Below, piece by piece: positions 1-7,667 of a stretch of DNA of 48,483 nucleotides. The stretch lies in the NCBI RefSeq assembly GCF_002086635.1, contig NZ_MVHD01000045.1, forward strand, positions 1-48,483, written 5' to 3'. Under the pieces are notes generated by a model. The model did no database searches. It was not told where the DNA came from and saw only the letters and a program-made list of their open reading frames with translations. Origin of the DNA: Mycobacterium alsense (GTDB lineage: Bacteria; Actinomycetota; Actinomycetes; Mycobacteriales; Mycobacteriaceae). The position numbers and the translations under genes are program-made. Every line of letters begins with the position of its first letter. Within the stretch, counting starts at the first letter, position 1.

Positions 1-58
1 GGGGTGTCGGAGGTGGTCGCGGCGCTGTTTCCGGGGAAGGGCTGGGCCTATCCCGCGA
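1..58 (+). pseudogene. PE-domain fragment, inverted, cut by window edge
   Basis: Read on the plus strand, these bases encode a piece of a PE domain (VSEVVAALF, then GKGWAY). They align with about six mismatches to the reverse complement of positions 511-568, the equivalent part of the PE gene on the minus strand. Similarity ends near base 58, where the sequence becomes the antisense of the neighbouring PGRS region. It is therefore a diverged PE copy in opposite orientation, fused to the end of the next gene. It could be a real inverted rearrangement or a chimeric contig end; the sequence alone cannot decide. Confidence 0.55.
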
Positions 59-701
59 TCCCGCCGGCGTTCACCACCGTGCCGTCGCCGCCGTTGCCAC
101 CCGCTCCCCCGTTGCCGAACAGGATGCCGCCCCGGCCACCGTTGCCGCCGCCGGCCCCGGCGCCACCGCTCCCGCCCGGACCGCCGTTACCGATGAGGCC
201 CGCATTCCCGCCGTTGGTGCCCGGCACGCCGTTGGTCGTGCTGGTGAATCCGGCCCCGCCATCGCCGTACAGGATTCCGCCCGCGCCGCCGGGCTGGCCC
301 GGCGCCGTCGCGTTGGCCCCGTTGCCGATCAGGGGACGCCCGAGCAGCGCCTGCGTCGGGGCGTTGATCGCGGTGAGCACCTGCTGCTCGAACAGCTCGA
401 AAACCTGCAGCGGGGTCAGGTTCGCGGCCTCCGCGGTGGAATACGTGGCGGCGCCGACGCTCAACGCCTGCAAAAACCGCTCGTGAAACGCTTCCGCCTG
501 GGCCGCGAGCGCGTGATAGGCCCTGCCCTGCCCCGAAAACAGCGCGGCGACCACCTCCGACACCTCGTCGCCGCCCGCCGCCAGTATCGCCGTCGTCGGG
601 CCGACGGCTTCCGCGTTCGCCGCGCTCAGCGCCGCGCCGAGATTCGCCAGATTCCCCGCCGACGAAGCCAAAATCTCCGGGATGACCACCAGATGCGGCA
701 T
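48..701 (-). CDS. Short PE_PGRS family protein, probably truncated
   Basis: This 217-residue protein opens with a PE domain (residues 1 to about 95; PEILASSAGNLANLG near the start). A linker containing ALLGRPLIGNGANA follows, then a short PGRS-type tail of GGxGGxGG repeats. The ATG at 701 has a strong ribosome site (AGGAGGA) 5-6 bases upstream, so this start is preferred over the upstream in-frame codon at 743. PE proteins are exported by ESX type VII systems and are largely surface-exposed or secreted. The PGRS tail is unusually short, and the stop codon at 48-50 lies inside the inverted PE fragment, so the natural 3' end appears to be missing. Confidence 0.75.
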   Translation of the reverse strand: MPHLVVIPEILASSAGNLANLGAALSAANAEAVGPTTAILAAGGDEVSEVVAALFSGQGRAYHALAAQAEAFHERFLQALSVGAATYSTAEAANLTPLQVFELFEQQVLTAINAPTQALLGRPLIGNGANATAPGQPGGAGGILYGDGGAGFTSTTNGVPGTNGGNAGLIGNGGPGGSGGAGAGGGNGGRGGILFGNGGAGGNGGDGTVVNAGGIAG

Positions 702-796
702 CGGCGTCCTCCTAAACCGGCCAGCATCTTCGACCGTAAGCACAGCCCGTGTCGCCGCGCCTACGCGCAGGCGGATTTCGTATCGAGTTCATAGAC

Positions 797-1762
797 TTAC
801 CTGCGGTCGGCCAGCGCCCGCAGGAAGAATCCCAGGTTGGCGGGGCGCTCGGCCAGGCGCCGCACGAAGTATCCGTACCACTGGGTGCCGAACGGGACGT
901 AGACCCGCACGTGATTGCCGGCCTCGGCCAGCCGAAGCTGCTGGTCGTCGCGGATGCCATATAGCATCTGATATTCGAAATCGTCCGCACCGCGGCAGGA
1001 TTCGCGAGCTAGGCGGGGCACCGCATCGAGGATCACCGGATCGTGCGAGGCCACCATGGGATAGCCCGAGCCCGCCATCAGCACGGCAAGGCACCGCAGG
1101 TAGGAGTCGGTGACCTCCGCGCCGGTGCGGTAGGCCACCGACGCCGGTTCGTCGTAGGCGCCCTTGCACAACCGGGCCCGCGCACCCACGGTGGCCAGCT
1201 CCTCGCAGTCGCCGAGCGTCCGCCGCAGGTAGGCCTGCAGAACCGTGCCGAGCCAAGGAAAGTCGACCCGCAGGTCGCCGGAGATCGACAGTGTCGAATC
1301 GGTGGTGGTGTGGTCTTCGGCGTCCACGGTGACCCAGGCGCCCACCCGCTCGGCACGTTCGCAGATCGTCCGGGCGTTGTCCAGGGCGATCTTCTGGCCG
1401 TCACGATCCAGCGCCTGCCCGAGCGCCGACAGTTTCAGCGACACCTCCAGCGGCCGCACCCCCTCGTGCCCCGCGTCCCCGCGCCCGCCCAGCGCGTCGA
1501 GCAGCGACAGGTACGCCCTGACCGTGGCGTCGGCGTCGTCGGCGCCGGTGACGTTCTCACCCAGGTAGTCGATGCTGATGTAGCGACCCGAATCCCGCAG
1601 CCCGGCAATGCTTCCCAGGACGTCATCGAGCGAGTCGCCCGGCACGAACCGGCGCACCACGCTGCGCGTGACGGGCGAGCGCTCGACGGTGCGACGCAAC
1701 CCGCCGGCCCGGCTGGCCGCCAGCATGACCGGGCGCACCGTGTGGGCGAACAAACCGGCCAT
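797..1762 (-). CDS. pruB: Proline dehydrogenase
   Basis: A 321-residue, FAD-dependent, monofunctional proline dehydrogenase that oxidises L-proline to pyrroline-5-carboxylate and passes electrons to the respiratory chain. It matches mycobacterial PruB (Rv1188) in length and order. Typical barrel segments are visible: SLKLSALGQ, TVDAEDHT, ARLCKGAYDEP and MVASHDP, with the C-terminal arginine-rich helix YFVRRLAERP that contacts substrate. Its ATG overlaps the pruA stop by one base (TGATG), so the two are translationally coupled. The pair forms the complete proline-to-glutamate pathway, with the likely regulator transcribed divergently upstream of pruA. Confidence 0.95.
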   Translation of the reverse strand: MAGLFAHTVRPVMLAASRAGGLRRTVERSPVTRSVVRRFVPGDSLDDVLGSIAGLRDSGRYISIDYLGENVTGADDADATVRAYLSLLDALGGRGDAGHEGVRPLEVSLKLSALGQALDRDGQKIALDNARTICERAERVGAWVTVDAEDHTTTDSTLSISGDLRVDFPWLGTVLQAYLRRTLGDCEELATVGARARLCKGAYDEPASVAYRTGAEVTDSYLRCLAVLMAGSGYPMVASHDPVILDAVPRLARESCRGADDFEYQMLYGIRDDQQLRLAEAGNHVRVYVPFGTQWYGYFVRRLAERPANLGFFLRALADRR

Positions 1763-3405
1763 CAGTCTTGTCCGGTTTCGGGTGCCATGTGCGGGTAGGT
1801 GTGGTCGGTGGCCGGGACGAACGTCTCCTTGATCGTCCGCGCCGAAGTCCAGCGCACCAGGTTCAGCACCGACCCGGCCTTGTCGTTGGTGCCCGAACCG
1901 CGCGAGCCACCGAACGGCTGGCGCCCCACCACCGCGCCGGTCGGCTTGTCGTTGACGTAGAAGTTGCCCGCCGCGAACCGCAGCCGCTCCTGCGCGGTCC
2001 GCACGGCGGCGCGGTCGTCGGCGATCACCGCGCCGGTCAACGCGTAGCGCGAACCGGTGTCGACGACGTCGAGGATCCGCTCGTAGTCGTCGTCGGGGTA
2101 GACGTGCACCGAGAGCAGCGGGCCGAAGTACTCCGTCGAGAACGACTCGTCGGCCGGATCGTCGGACAACAGCACCGTGGGTCGCACGAAATAGCCGACG
2201 CTGTCGTCGTATTCGCCGCCCACCGCGATCGTGACACCCGGCGTTCCCTTCGCCCGCTCGATCGCGTCGACGTTCTTCAAAAACGCGCGGCGGTCGATCA
2301 GCGCGCCGCCGTAGTTGCTCAGGTCGGTGACGTCGCCGTAGCGCAGCGCGGCCGTGGCGCCCAGGAAGTCGTCGCCCATGCGCTGCCACACCGAATGCGG
2401 TATGAAGGCCCGCGACGCAGCCGAGCACTTCTGTCCCTGGTAGTCGAAGGCGCCCCGAATCAAAGCCGTGGTCAGCACGTCCGGGCGTGCCGATGCGTGC
2501 GCGACGACGAAGTCCTTACCGCCGGTCTCGCCGACCAGGCGCGGATAGCTGTGGTAGTGGCCGATATTCGTGCCGACGTGATACCACAGCCGCTGGAAGG
2601 TGGCCGTCGAGCCGGTGAAGTGGATGCCGGCCAGCCGCCGATCCGCCAGGGCCACATCGGAAACCGCGAAGCCGTCGCCGGCGACCAGGTTGATCACGCC
2701 GGGCGGCAGGCCCGCGGCCTCGAGCAGTTGCATCGTCAGGTACGCGGAGAGGGTCTGGGTGACCGACGGCTTCCACACGACCGTGTTGCCCATCAGCGCC
2801 GGCGCGGTCGGCAGGTTCCCGGCGATCGAGGTGAAGTTGAACGGCGTGATCGCGTAGACGAAGCCGTCCAGGGGGCGGTAGTCGCTGCGGTTCCACTCGC
2901 CGGGCCCACTGATCGGCTGCAGCGCCAACAGTTGGCGGGCGAACGCCACGTTGAACCGCCAGAAGTCGACCTGTTCGCACGGCGAGTCGATCTCGGCCTG
3001 GTAGACCGACTTGGATTGGCCGAGCATCGTTGCGGCCGCGATCTTTTCGCGCCACGGCCCGGCCAGCAGGTCGGCGGCCCGCAGGAACACGGCGGCGCGC
3101 TCGTCGAAGGGCATTGCCGCCCAAGAGTTCTTGGCGGCCACAGCGGCCTCGATCGCCGTCGTCGCGTCGGCGTGCACGGCGTTGGTCAGGGTGCCCAGCT
3201 TCGCCGCGTGCCGGTGTGGCTGGACGACGTCGATGCGCTCACCGTCGCCCATCCGGTGCCGGCCGCCGATGACGTGCGGCAGGTCGATCGGGTCGCCGGC
3301 CAGAGCACGGAGCTGCGCGAGCAGCCGGCCGCGTTCCGGGGATTCCGGCGCATAGTCACAGACCGGCTCGTTGGCCGGCGTCGGTACCTGAATGATCGCG
3401 TCCAT
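1762..3405 (-). CDS. pruA: 1-pyrroline-5-carboxylate dehydrogenase
   Basis: A 547-residue aldehyde dehydrogenase that converts glutamate semialdehyde (from P5C) to glutamate with NAD+, the second step of proline catabolism; homologue of Rv1187 (RocA/PruA). The catalytic cysteine lies in GQKCSAASR and the general-base region in VGETGGKDF. The nucleotide-binding fold includes the ITPFNFTSIAGNL segment. The ATG at 3405 is chosen because the family N-terminus begins at MDAIIQVP and purine-rich GGGGAG lies just upstream. It shares an 84-bp divergent intergenic region with the PucR-type regulator at 3490. Confidence 0.96.
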   Translation of the reverse strand: MDAIIQVPTPANEPVCDYAPESPERGRLLAQLRALAGDPIDLPHVIGGRHRMGDGERIDVVQPHRHAAKLGTLTNAVHADATTAIEAAVAAKNSWAAMPFDERAAVFLRAADLLAGPWREKIAAATMLGQSKSVYQAEIDSPCEQVDFWRFNVAFARQLLALQPISGPGEWNRSDYRPLDGFVYAITPFNFTSIAGNLPTAPALMGNTVVWKPSVTQTLSAYLTMQLLEAAGLPPGVINLVAGDGFAVSDVALADRRLAGIHFTGSTATFQRLWYHVGTNIGHYHSYPRLVGETGGKDFVVAHASARPDVLTTALIRGAFDYQGQKCSAASRAFIPHSVWQRMGDDFLGATAALRYGDVTDLSNYGGALIDRRAFLKNVDAIERAKGTPGVTIAVGGEYDDSVGYFVRPTVLLSDDPADESFSTEYFGPLLSVHVYPDDDYERILDVVDTGSRYALTGAVIADDRAAVRTAQERLRFAAGNFYVNDKPTGAVVGRQPFGGSRGSGTNDKAGSVLNLVRWTSARTIKETFVPATDHTYPHMAPETGQD

Positions 3406-3440
3406 GCTCCCCAGGGTCCTCGGCGCAAGGCCCGGTTGTG

Positions 3441-3456
3441 TTGGTCGATCGGACAA
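3441..3456. promoter_or_regulatory. Candidate operator between pruA and its regulator
   Basis: An imperfect 16-bp palindrome of form TTG-N2-CGATCG-N2-CAA sits in the middle of the 84-bp divergent gap. Its symmetric placement between the proline operon and a PucR-type regulator makes it the best visible candidate for the regulator's site. Binding is inferred only. Confidence 0.4.
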
Positions 3457-3475
3457 GAATGGGCTCTTGGTGTAG

Positions 3476-3481
3476 TAAAAT
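3476..3481 (+). promoter_or_regulatory. -10 element of the PucR-type regulator gene
   Basis: TAAAAT lies 8 bases before the ATG at 3490 with no ribosome site between them. This predicts a leaderless or nearly leaderless transcript for the regulator. Confidence 0.5.
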
Positions 3482-3489
3482 CGAACAAC

Positions 3490-5088
3490 ATGCGGATGGC
3501 CGGTGTCGGGCTGGGACGACTGCTGCTGGCGCTGGACGCGACGCTGGTCAGCCTGGTCGACGCCCCCCGCGGGCTGGACCTGCCGGTGTCGTCGGCGGCA
3601 CTGATCGACTCCGACGACGTGCGGCTGGGCCTGGCGGCGGCGGCGGGGTCGGCCGACGTTTTCTTTTTGCTCGGCGTCGCCGACGAGGAGGCGTTGCGCT
3701 GGGTGGACCGGCAGGTGCGGGAACGCGTGCCGGTGGCGATCTTCGCCAAGGAGCCGTCGCACGCCCTGGTGGCGGCGGCGGTCGCCGCCGGGTCGGCGGT
3801 GGTGGCGGTGGAACCGCGGGCGCGATGGGAGCGGCTGTATCGGTTGGTCAACCACGTCTTGGAGCATCACGGCGACCGCGGCGGTGCGACGGATGACTCG
3901 GGCACCGACCTGTTCGGTCTGGCGCAGTCGCTGGCCGACCGCATCCACGGCATGGTCAGCATCGAGGACGCCCAGTCGCACGTGCTGGCGTACTCGGCCT
4001 CCAACGACGAGGCCGACGAGCTGCGCCGCCTGTCCATCCTGGGCCGCGCCGGCCCTCCCGAACACCTGGAGTGGATCGGCCAGTGGGGCATCTTCGACGC
4101 GCTGCGGGCCGGCGACGCGGTGGTGCGCGTGGCCGAGCGCCCGGAGCTGGGTCTGCGCCCGCGGCTGGCGATCGGGATCCATCAGCCCCCGGCCGACGCG
4201 CGCCGGCCGCCGGTGTTCGCCGGGGCCATCTGGGTGCAGCAGGGCTCGCGGCCGCTGGCCGACGATGCCGAGGAGATGCTGCGGGGAGCGTCGGTTTTGG
4301 CCGCCCGCATCATGTTTCGGCTGGCGACCCGGCCGTCCGCGCACGCACGGCGGGTCCAGCAACTCCTGGGCCTGGCCGACGAAGTCGCCGACGCCGCGAC
4401 CGTCGCCCGCGAGCTCGGCCTGCCATCCGACGGGACCGCCGCCCTCATCGGCTGGGACACCGCCGGGACGCGTCATCCGCGGTTGGTCGACGTTGTGGCG
4501 TTGAGCGCCAGCGCGTTTCGACGTGACGCCCAGGTCGCGTCGCGCAACTCGCGCATCTACGTCGTGCTGCCGCAGACCCAGACCCGGCCGGTCACTTCGT
4601 GGGTGCGGGGCACGATCGGGTCCCTGCGCACCGAACTGGGCGTCGAGTTGCGGGCGGCGATCGCCGCGCCGGTCCCCGGCCCCGCGCAATTTGCGGCGGT
4701 GCGTGCCGAGGTGGACCGCGTGCTCGACAGCGCCGAGCGCCACCCGGTTTTAGGACGGGTGATCACGCTCGACGAGGCGCGCACCACCGTGCTGCTCGAC
4801 GAGATCGTCACCCTGGTCGGCGCCGACGAGCGCCTGGTCGATCCGCGGATACGCGACCTGCGTGCGAAAGACCCGGCGCTGGCCGAGACGCTGCGGGCCT
4901 ACCTGGACGGCTTCGGCGACATCGGCGCGGCCGCGCGGGCGCTGCGCGTCCACCCCAACACCGTGCGGTATCGGGTGCGCCGCATCGAGAAGCTGCTGGC
5001 GACCTCGCTGGCCGACCCCGAGGCGCGGTTGCTGTTCTCGCTGGGGTTGCGGGCGACCGAGGTCACCAATTCCGCGTGCCCGCTTTGA
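3490..5088 (+). CDS. pruC: PucR-family regulator of proline utilisation
   Basis: A 532-residue regulator with the PucR layout: an N-terminal sensory region, a central GGDEF-like/PucR region, and a C-terminal helix-turn-helix of the PucR_HTH/CdaR type. The HTH runs near residues 475-515 (YLDGFGDIGAAARAL, then HPNTVRYRVRRIEKLL). It is homologous to Rv1186c. In mycobacteria this protein, called PruC, activates the pruA-pruB genes in response to proline, and the divergent placement here fits that role. The ATG at 3490 has a -10 hexamer directly upstream, favouring leaderless translation. Its 3' end overlaps the convergent gene at 5063 by 26 bp. Confidence 0.88.
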   Translation: MRMAGVGLGRLLLALDATLVSLVDAPRGLDLPVSSAALIDSDDVRLGLAAAAGSADVFFLLGVADEEALRWVDRQVRERVPVAIFAKEPSHALVAAAVAAGSAVVAVEPRARWERLYRLVNHVLEHHGDRGGATDDSGTDLFGLAQSLADRIHGMVSIEDAQSHVLAYSASNDEADELRRLSILGRAGPPEHLEWIGQWGIFDALRAGDAVVRVAERPELGLRPRLAIGIHQPPADARRPPVFAGAIWVQQGSRPLADDAEEMLRGASVLAARIMFRLATRPSAHARRVQQLLGLADEVADAATVARELGLPSDGTAALIGWDTAGTRHPRLVDVVALSASAFRRDAQVASRNSRIYVVLPQTQTRPVTSWVRGTIGSLRTELGVELRAAIAAPVPGPAQFAAVRAEVDRVLDSAERHPVLGRVITLDEARTTVLLDEIVTLVGADERLVDPRIRDLRAKDPALAETLRAYLDGFGDIGAAARALRVHPNTVRYRVRRIEKLLATSLADPEARLLFSLGLRATEVTNSACPL

Positions 5089-5597
5089 GTTTCGCCGCGG
5101 CGCCCTGGACCGCGGCGACCCGGGAGCGGTCGACGCCCCAGGGCTGGTCGACGCCGACGCGGCCGTCGAGATCCCACAGGACGCATTCCTCGCCCGGCGC
5201 AGCCACGAGCGACCAGGCGAGGACCGTCCGGCGCAGCTGCTCGCCGGGCGGATCGGCCGCCCCCCCAATCCCCTCCGGTGTGCCGCCCTCGGGATGATGG
5301 TGCAGGAACTCCCCGTATGCCTTCTCGCAGAACGCCGCATACCGTGCCGTGCACAGGATCAGGCCGTGCCACGCCTCGTCGACCGCGCGCGAGGGCATCC
5401 CGATCACCCGGCGGTCGCGCACCGCCGGCGCGCAGCACCGCAGCCACCGCCGCAACCCGGCGTCGACCAGGGTTCTCGGCTGCCACGGGCACGTCTTTGA
5501 ACACCGCCGCGGGAAGCTCGAGCTCCGCCACCGCGGCGTTGGCCCGGTCGAACCCGCGCCGCCGCACGATGTTCCGCAGGTCAGTGACCCCCGCCAC
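5063..5597 (-). pseudogene. Glycine-rich-domain (GRDP-like) protein, frameshifted
   Basis: Two reading frames together make one plausible protein. The upstream frame, from a GTG at 5597 that overlaps the preceding gene, reads TDLRNIVRRRGFDRANAAVA and continues to VFKDVPVAAEN. The downstream frame reads LVDAGLRRWLRCC, then AVDEAWHGLILCTARYAAFC and VLWDLDGRVG, ending at 5063. The switch falls around 5465-5480 and needs one extra base in the sequence. The DEAWH motif followed by a Tyr/Phe-Cys helix resembles the glycine-rich-domain-containing (GRDP-like, PF07173) family; this is recognition by motif only. It could be a true pseudogene or a single-base sequencing error. It follows the Cys/Gly-tailed membrane protein in an overlapping arrangement. 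Confidence 0.6.
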
Positions 5598-6399
5598 CGC
5601 AGCCGCCTCCGCCGCACCCGGATCCCCCGCCGCACCCGCCGTGGCCGCCGCCGCACCCGGAATTGCTTGCGCCGTCTCCCCCACCGGCGGCCCAATAGCG
5701 ATGGCGGCGCCTGTTGCGGGACCGCAGGTGCCAGACCACGTAGCCGACACCGGCCACCACTGGCATGGCCAGGATCACCAACCCCATCCAGTCCGGCGCG
5801 GGTCCGTCCAGCGGCACGAGGCGACCGAGAAATCGCAGCCCGGCCCCGCCCCCGGCGAGAAGAACGAAACCGAGGAGATACCAGAGCCAGAAGCTGCCGA
5901 ACACCGCCGCGCCGACATCGAGAAGCCTGCGGCCCGGGCTTTGGGGGGCCGCGGCGTGTGTCGCGGGCGTCCCGCCGGGGGGTGGCGGCGCAACCGCCGC
6001 CGGATCGGCGCCCCGCTGGGCCCTCAGTTGCTGCTCGACGAGGCCCAGAAAGGTGTCGACCTCGTCCTCGTTGTAGCCGCGCCGGCCGAGCGGGGGCCTC
6101 CCGAAGGCCACGCCGCGGACCTGCTCTGCGCCCAGGGTTCCCGCGGGCTGCCGCAGCTCCGCCTCGACGAGATCCAGAAACGCGTCGACCTCGTCCTCGT
6201 TATAGCCGGATCTTCCGAGGGGCGGCTTGGAGAAAGCCACGTGGCGAACCTGCTCCGCGGTAAGGCAACCGGGCGCCGGCAACGCGAATCTGTTGACCTT
6301 CCATTTGTGTCTCCCATTCGGGCCGGGGGCGCCGGTCGCGCGCTTTTGCTCGGCCAGTTGGCGCTCCAGCTCGGCGATGCGTTTCTCGGGGTCGTCCAT
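5581..6399 (-). CDS. DivIVA-repeat membrane protein with Cys/Gly-rich tail
   Basis: A 272-residue protein with a clear modular layout. A short N-terminal coiled segment (KRIAELERQLAEQKR, residues 6-20) comes first. Two near-identical DivIVA-type motifs follow at about 48-80 and 91-123 (AEQVRxVAF, PPLGRxGYNEDEVDxFL). Then come a Pro-rich linker, two predicted membrane helices (about 163-187 and 204-224), and a cytoplasmic-type basic stretch (RSRNRRRHR). The last 33 residues are nearly all Gly, with four Cys (249, 256, 262, 267) and two His. DivIVA motifs bind curved membranes in Wag31-like proteins. The tail could bind metal or be modified, but no function is known to me. The downstream GRDP-like gene starts inside this gene's end, suggesting co-function. 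Confidence 0.75.
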   Translation of the reverse strand: MDDPEKRIAELERQLAEQKRATGAPGPNGRHKWKVNRFALPAPGCLTAEQVRHVAFSKPPLGRSGYNEDEVDAFLDLVEAELRQPAGTLGAEQVRGVAFGRPPLGRRGYNEDEVDTFLGLVEQQLRAQRGADPAAVAPPPPGGTPATHAAAPQSPGRRLLDVGAAVFGSFWLWYLLGFVLLAGGGAGLRFLGRLVPLDGPAPDWMGLVILAMPVVAGVGYVVWHLRSRNRRRHRYWAAGGGDGASNSGCGGGHGGCGGGSGCGGGGCGGGGH

Positions 6400-6506
6400 G
6401 GCGGTTCCTGTCGCGGCAGTCGGGGCGACAGGTTATCGCCGGCCATTTGCGAAATTCTTGCGTCTTGATGCGCGCCCGCGGTCGACCCGGCCCACGGGGC
6501 CCACGG

Positions 6507-7496
6507 CTAGGGCCCGCCCGCCCGCTTGCGGATCGCGACGTTGAGGTACGGCATGAACAGCCCGACGGGCAGCTCCGGGCATTGCCGGTGCAACAAGTTC
6601 ACGAAGCGACGGTTGGTGGACTGGCGGTAGTACAGCCACCGAAGCGGGTTCTGCTTCATTTGATAGCTGTGCCGGTCGACCATGAAATCGAGCTCGCCGA
6701 CCGGCCCGAGGGCCAGCTCGAGGTCGTGATAGCTGACGCCCCGGCCGCGGCGGCTGAGCTCCAGGATCGCGCCCTCCGACGCGGTGTCGAACGCCGACGC
6801 CTGGTATTTCGGCGTCCGCTTCAGGTACTCCAGCGCGATCTCGTCGGGCAGCCAATGAAAGAACGGCAAGTCCGCGGTGTGGTCGTCGAAAAACCACAGC
6901 CGGTTGGGTGCCTCGACGATGCAGAGGATTCCGTCGTCGGCCAACAGCTGCCAGGCGCCGCGGAGGCTGGCCGATCGCTCGCTGTGGGTCATGTGCTCCA
7001 GCGATGCGAAGAAGATGACGAAATCGAAGCTGGCGTGGGCGAATTGCGTGCCGATCTCGGTCGCGTTCAGGTGATGCAACGCCGGCTCGTCGAGGCCGAA
7101 GAATTGCATCCTGGTCCGCGACACCTCGACGGATTCCGGCACCGCGTCGATGCCGGTGACCTCGCTGCCCTGCTCGACCAGCGCCATGACCGACGACCCT
7201 GTCCCGCAGCCGATCTCGAAGATGCGGGCCCCGTCCAGGCGCCGCAGCGCGTTGAGCCAGGGCACGTATTCGTGCCGGCTGTAGGTGAGCCGCCCGACGG
7301 TGTGCTCGTCGAGGTCGTGGCGGCCCACCTCGGAATCCCAGTACCCAGGGGTCGCCCAGTTTTCGAGCAGGTGCTCACGGAACTTGTCCACGACCGGCGG
7401 GTCGAGCGGCACGAACCGCCGACGAAGACCCGCGGTGGTGCCCCGATCGGCCCGCCAGATGATCCGGCGGACCGACTCTTTGGCGGTGTTCTGCAC
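6507..7496 (-). CDS. Class I SAM-dependent methyltransferase
   Basis: A protein of about 329 residues with a Rossmann-type methyltransferase core: motif I IFEIGCGTGSSV, acidic loop GIDAVPE, motif II-like FDFVIFFASLEHM and LLADDGILCIVEAPN. The N-terminal about 85 residues (RRIIWRADRG, RRRFVPLDPP) and C-terminal about 110 residues are lineage-specific extensions. The substrate is unknown. The start is uncertain: GTG at 7496 is used here, and an upstream in-frame GTG at 7562 with TATCCG 6 bases before it is a fair alternative. It is transcribed divergently from the trehalose sulfotransferase, so a role in modifying a surface glycolipid is possible but unproven. Confidence 0.82.
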   Translation of the reverse strand: MQNTAKESVRRIIWRADRGTTAGLRRRFVPLDPPVVDKFREHLLENWATPGYWDSEVGRHDLDEHTVGRLTYSRHEYVPWLNALRRLDGARIFEIGCGTGSSVMALVEQGSEVTGIDAVPESVEVSRTRMQFFGLDEPALHHLNATEIGTQFAHASFDFVIFFASLEHMTHSERSASLRGAWQLLADDGILCIVEAPNRLWFFDDHTADLPFFHWLPDEIALEYLKRTPKYQASAFDTASEGAILELSRRGRGVSYHDLELALGPVGELDFMVDRHSYQMKQNPLRWLYYRQSTNRRFVNLLHRQCPELPVGLFMPYLNVAIRKRAGGP

Positions 7497-7655
7497 GATG
7501 CGGGCTTCCCGTCGGTAGTGGAGTGCGGTCGGACGGTAATCATCGCATCCGGTAACCGCCACCGCGCGCGGATACCGTAACAGCGCTGGACCCCGCGCAA
7601 CGGTTATGTTCACAGTGACGAAAAATCGGTGCCTTGCAGCGGGTTTTCCCGCGGT

Positions 7656-7661
7656 TAGGCT
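7656..7661 (+). promoter_or_regulatory. -10 element of stf0, leaderless start
   Basis: TAGGCT ends 6 bases before the GTG at 7668, and no ribosome-binding sequence is present. This supports a leaderless transcript and selects GTG 7668 over TTG 7665. Confidence 0.55.
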
Positions 7662-7667
7662 TCGTTG

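Noticed and set aside
740..790. Terminator hairpin after pruB
   Set aside because: CGCCT and AGGCG arms are only 5 bp and no U run follows, so it cannot be told from chance in this GC-rich DNA.
1768..3489. Long open frame on the plus strand running into the regulator gene
   Set aside because: It is antisense to pruA and exists because high third-codon GC keeps that frame free of stops. The real regulator starts at 3490, where family similarity and the -10 element begin.
3406..4743. Minus-strand extension of pruA antisense to the regulator
   Set aside because: Its sequence is Arg/Gln/Gly-rich with no family match, while pruA similarity begins exactly at the ATG at 3405.
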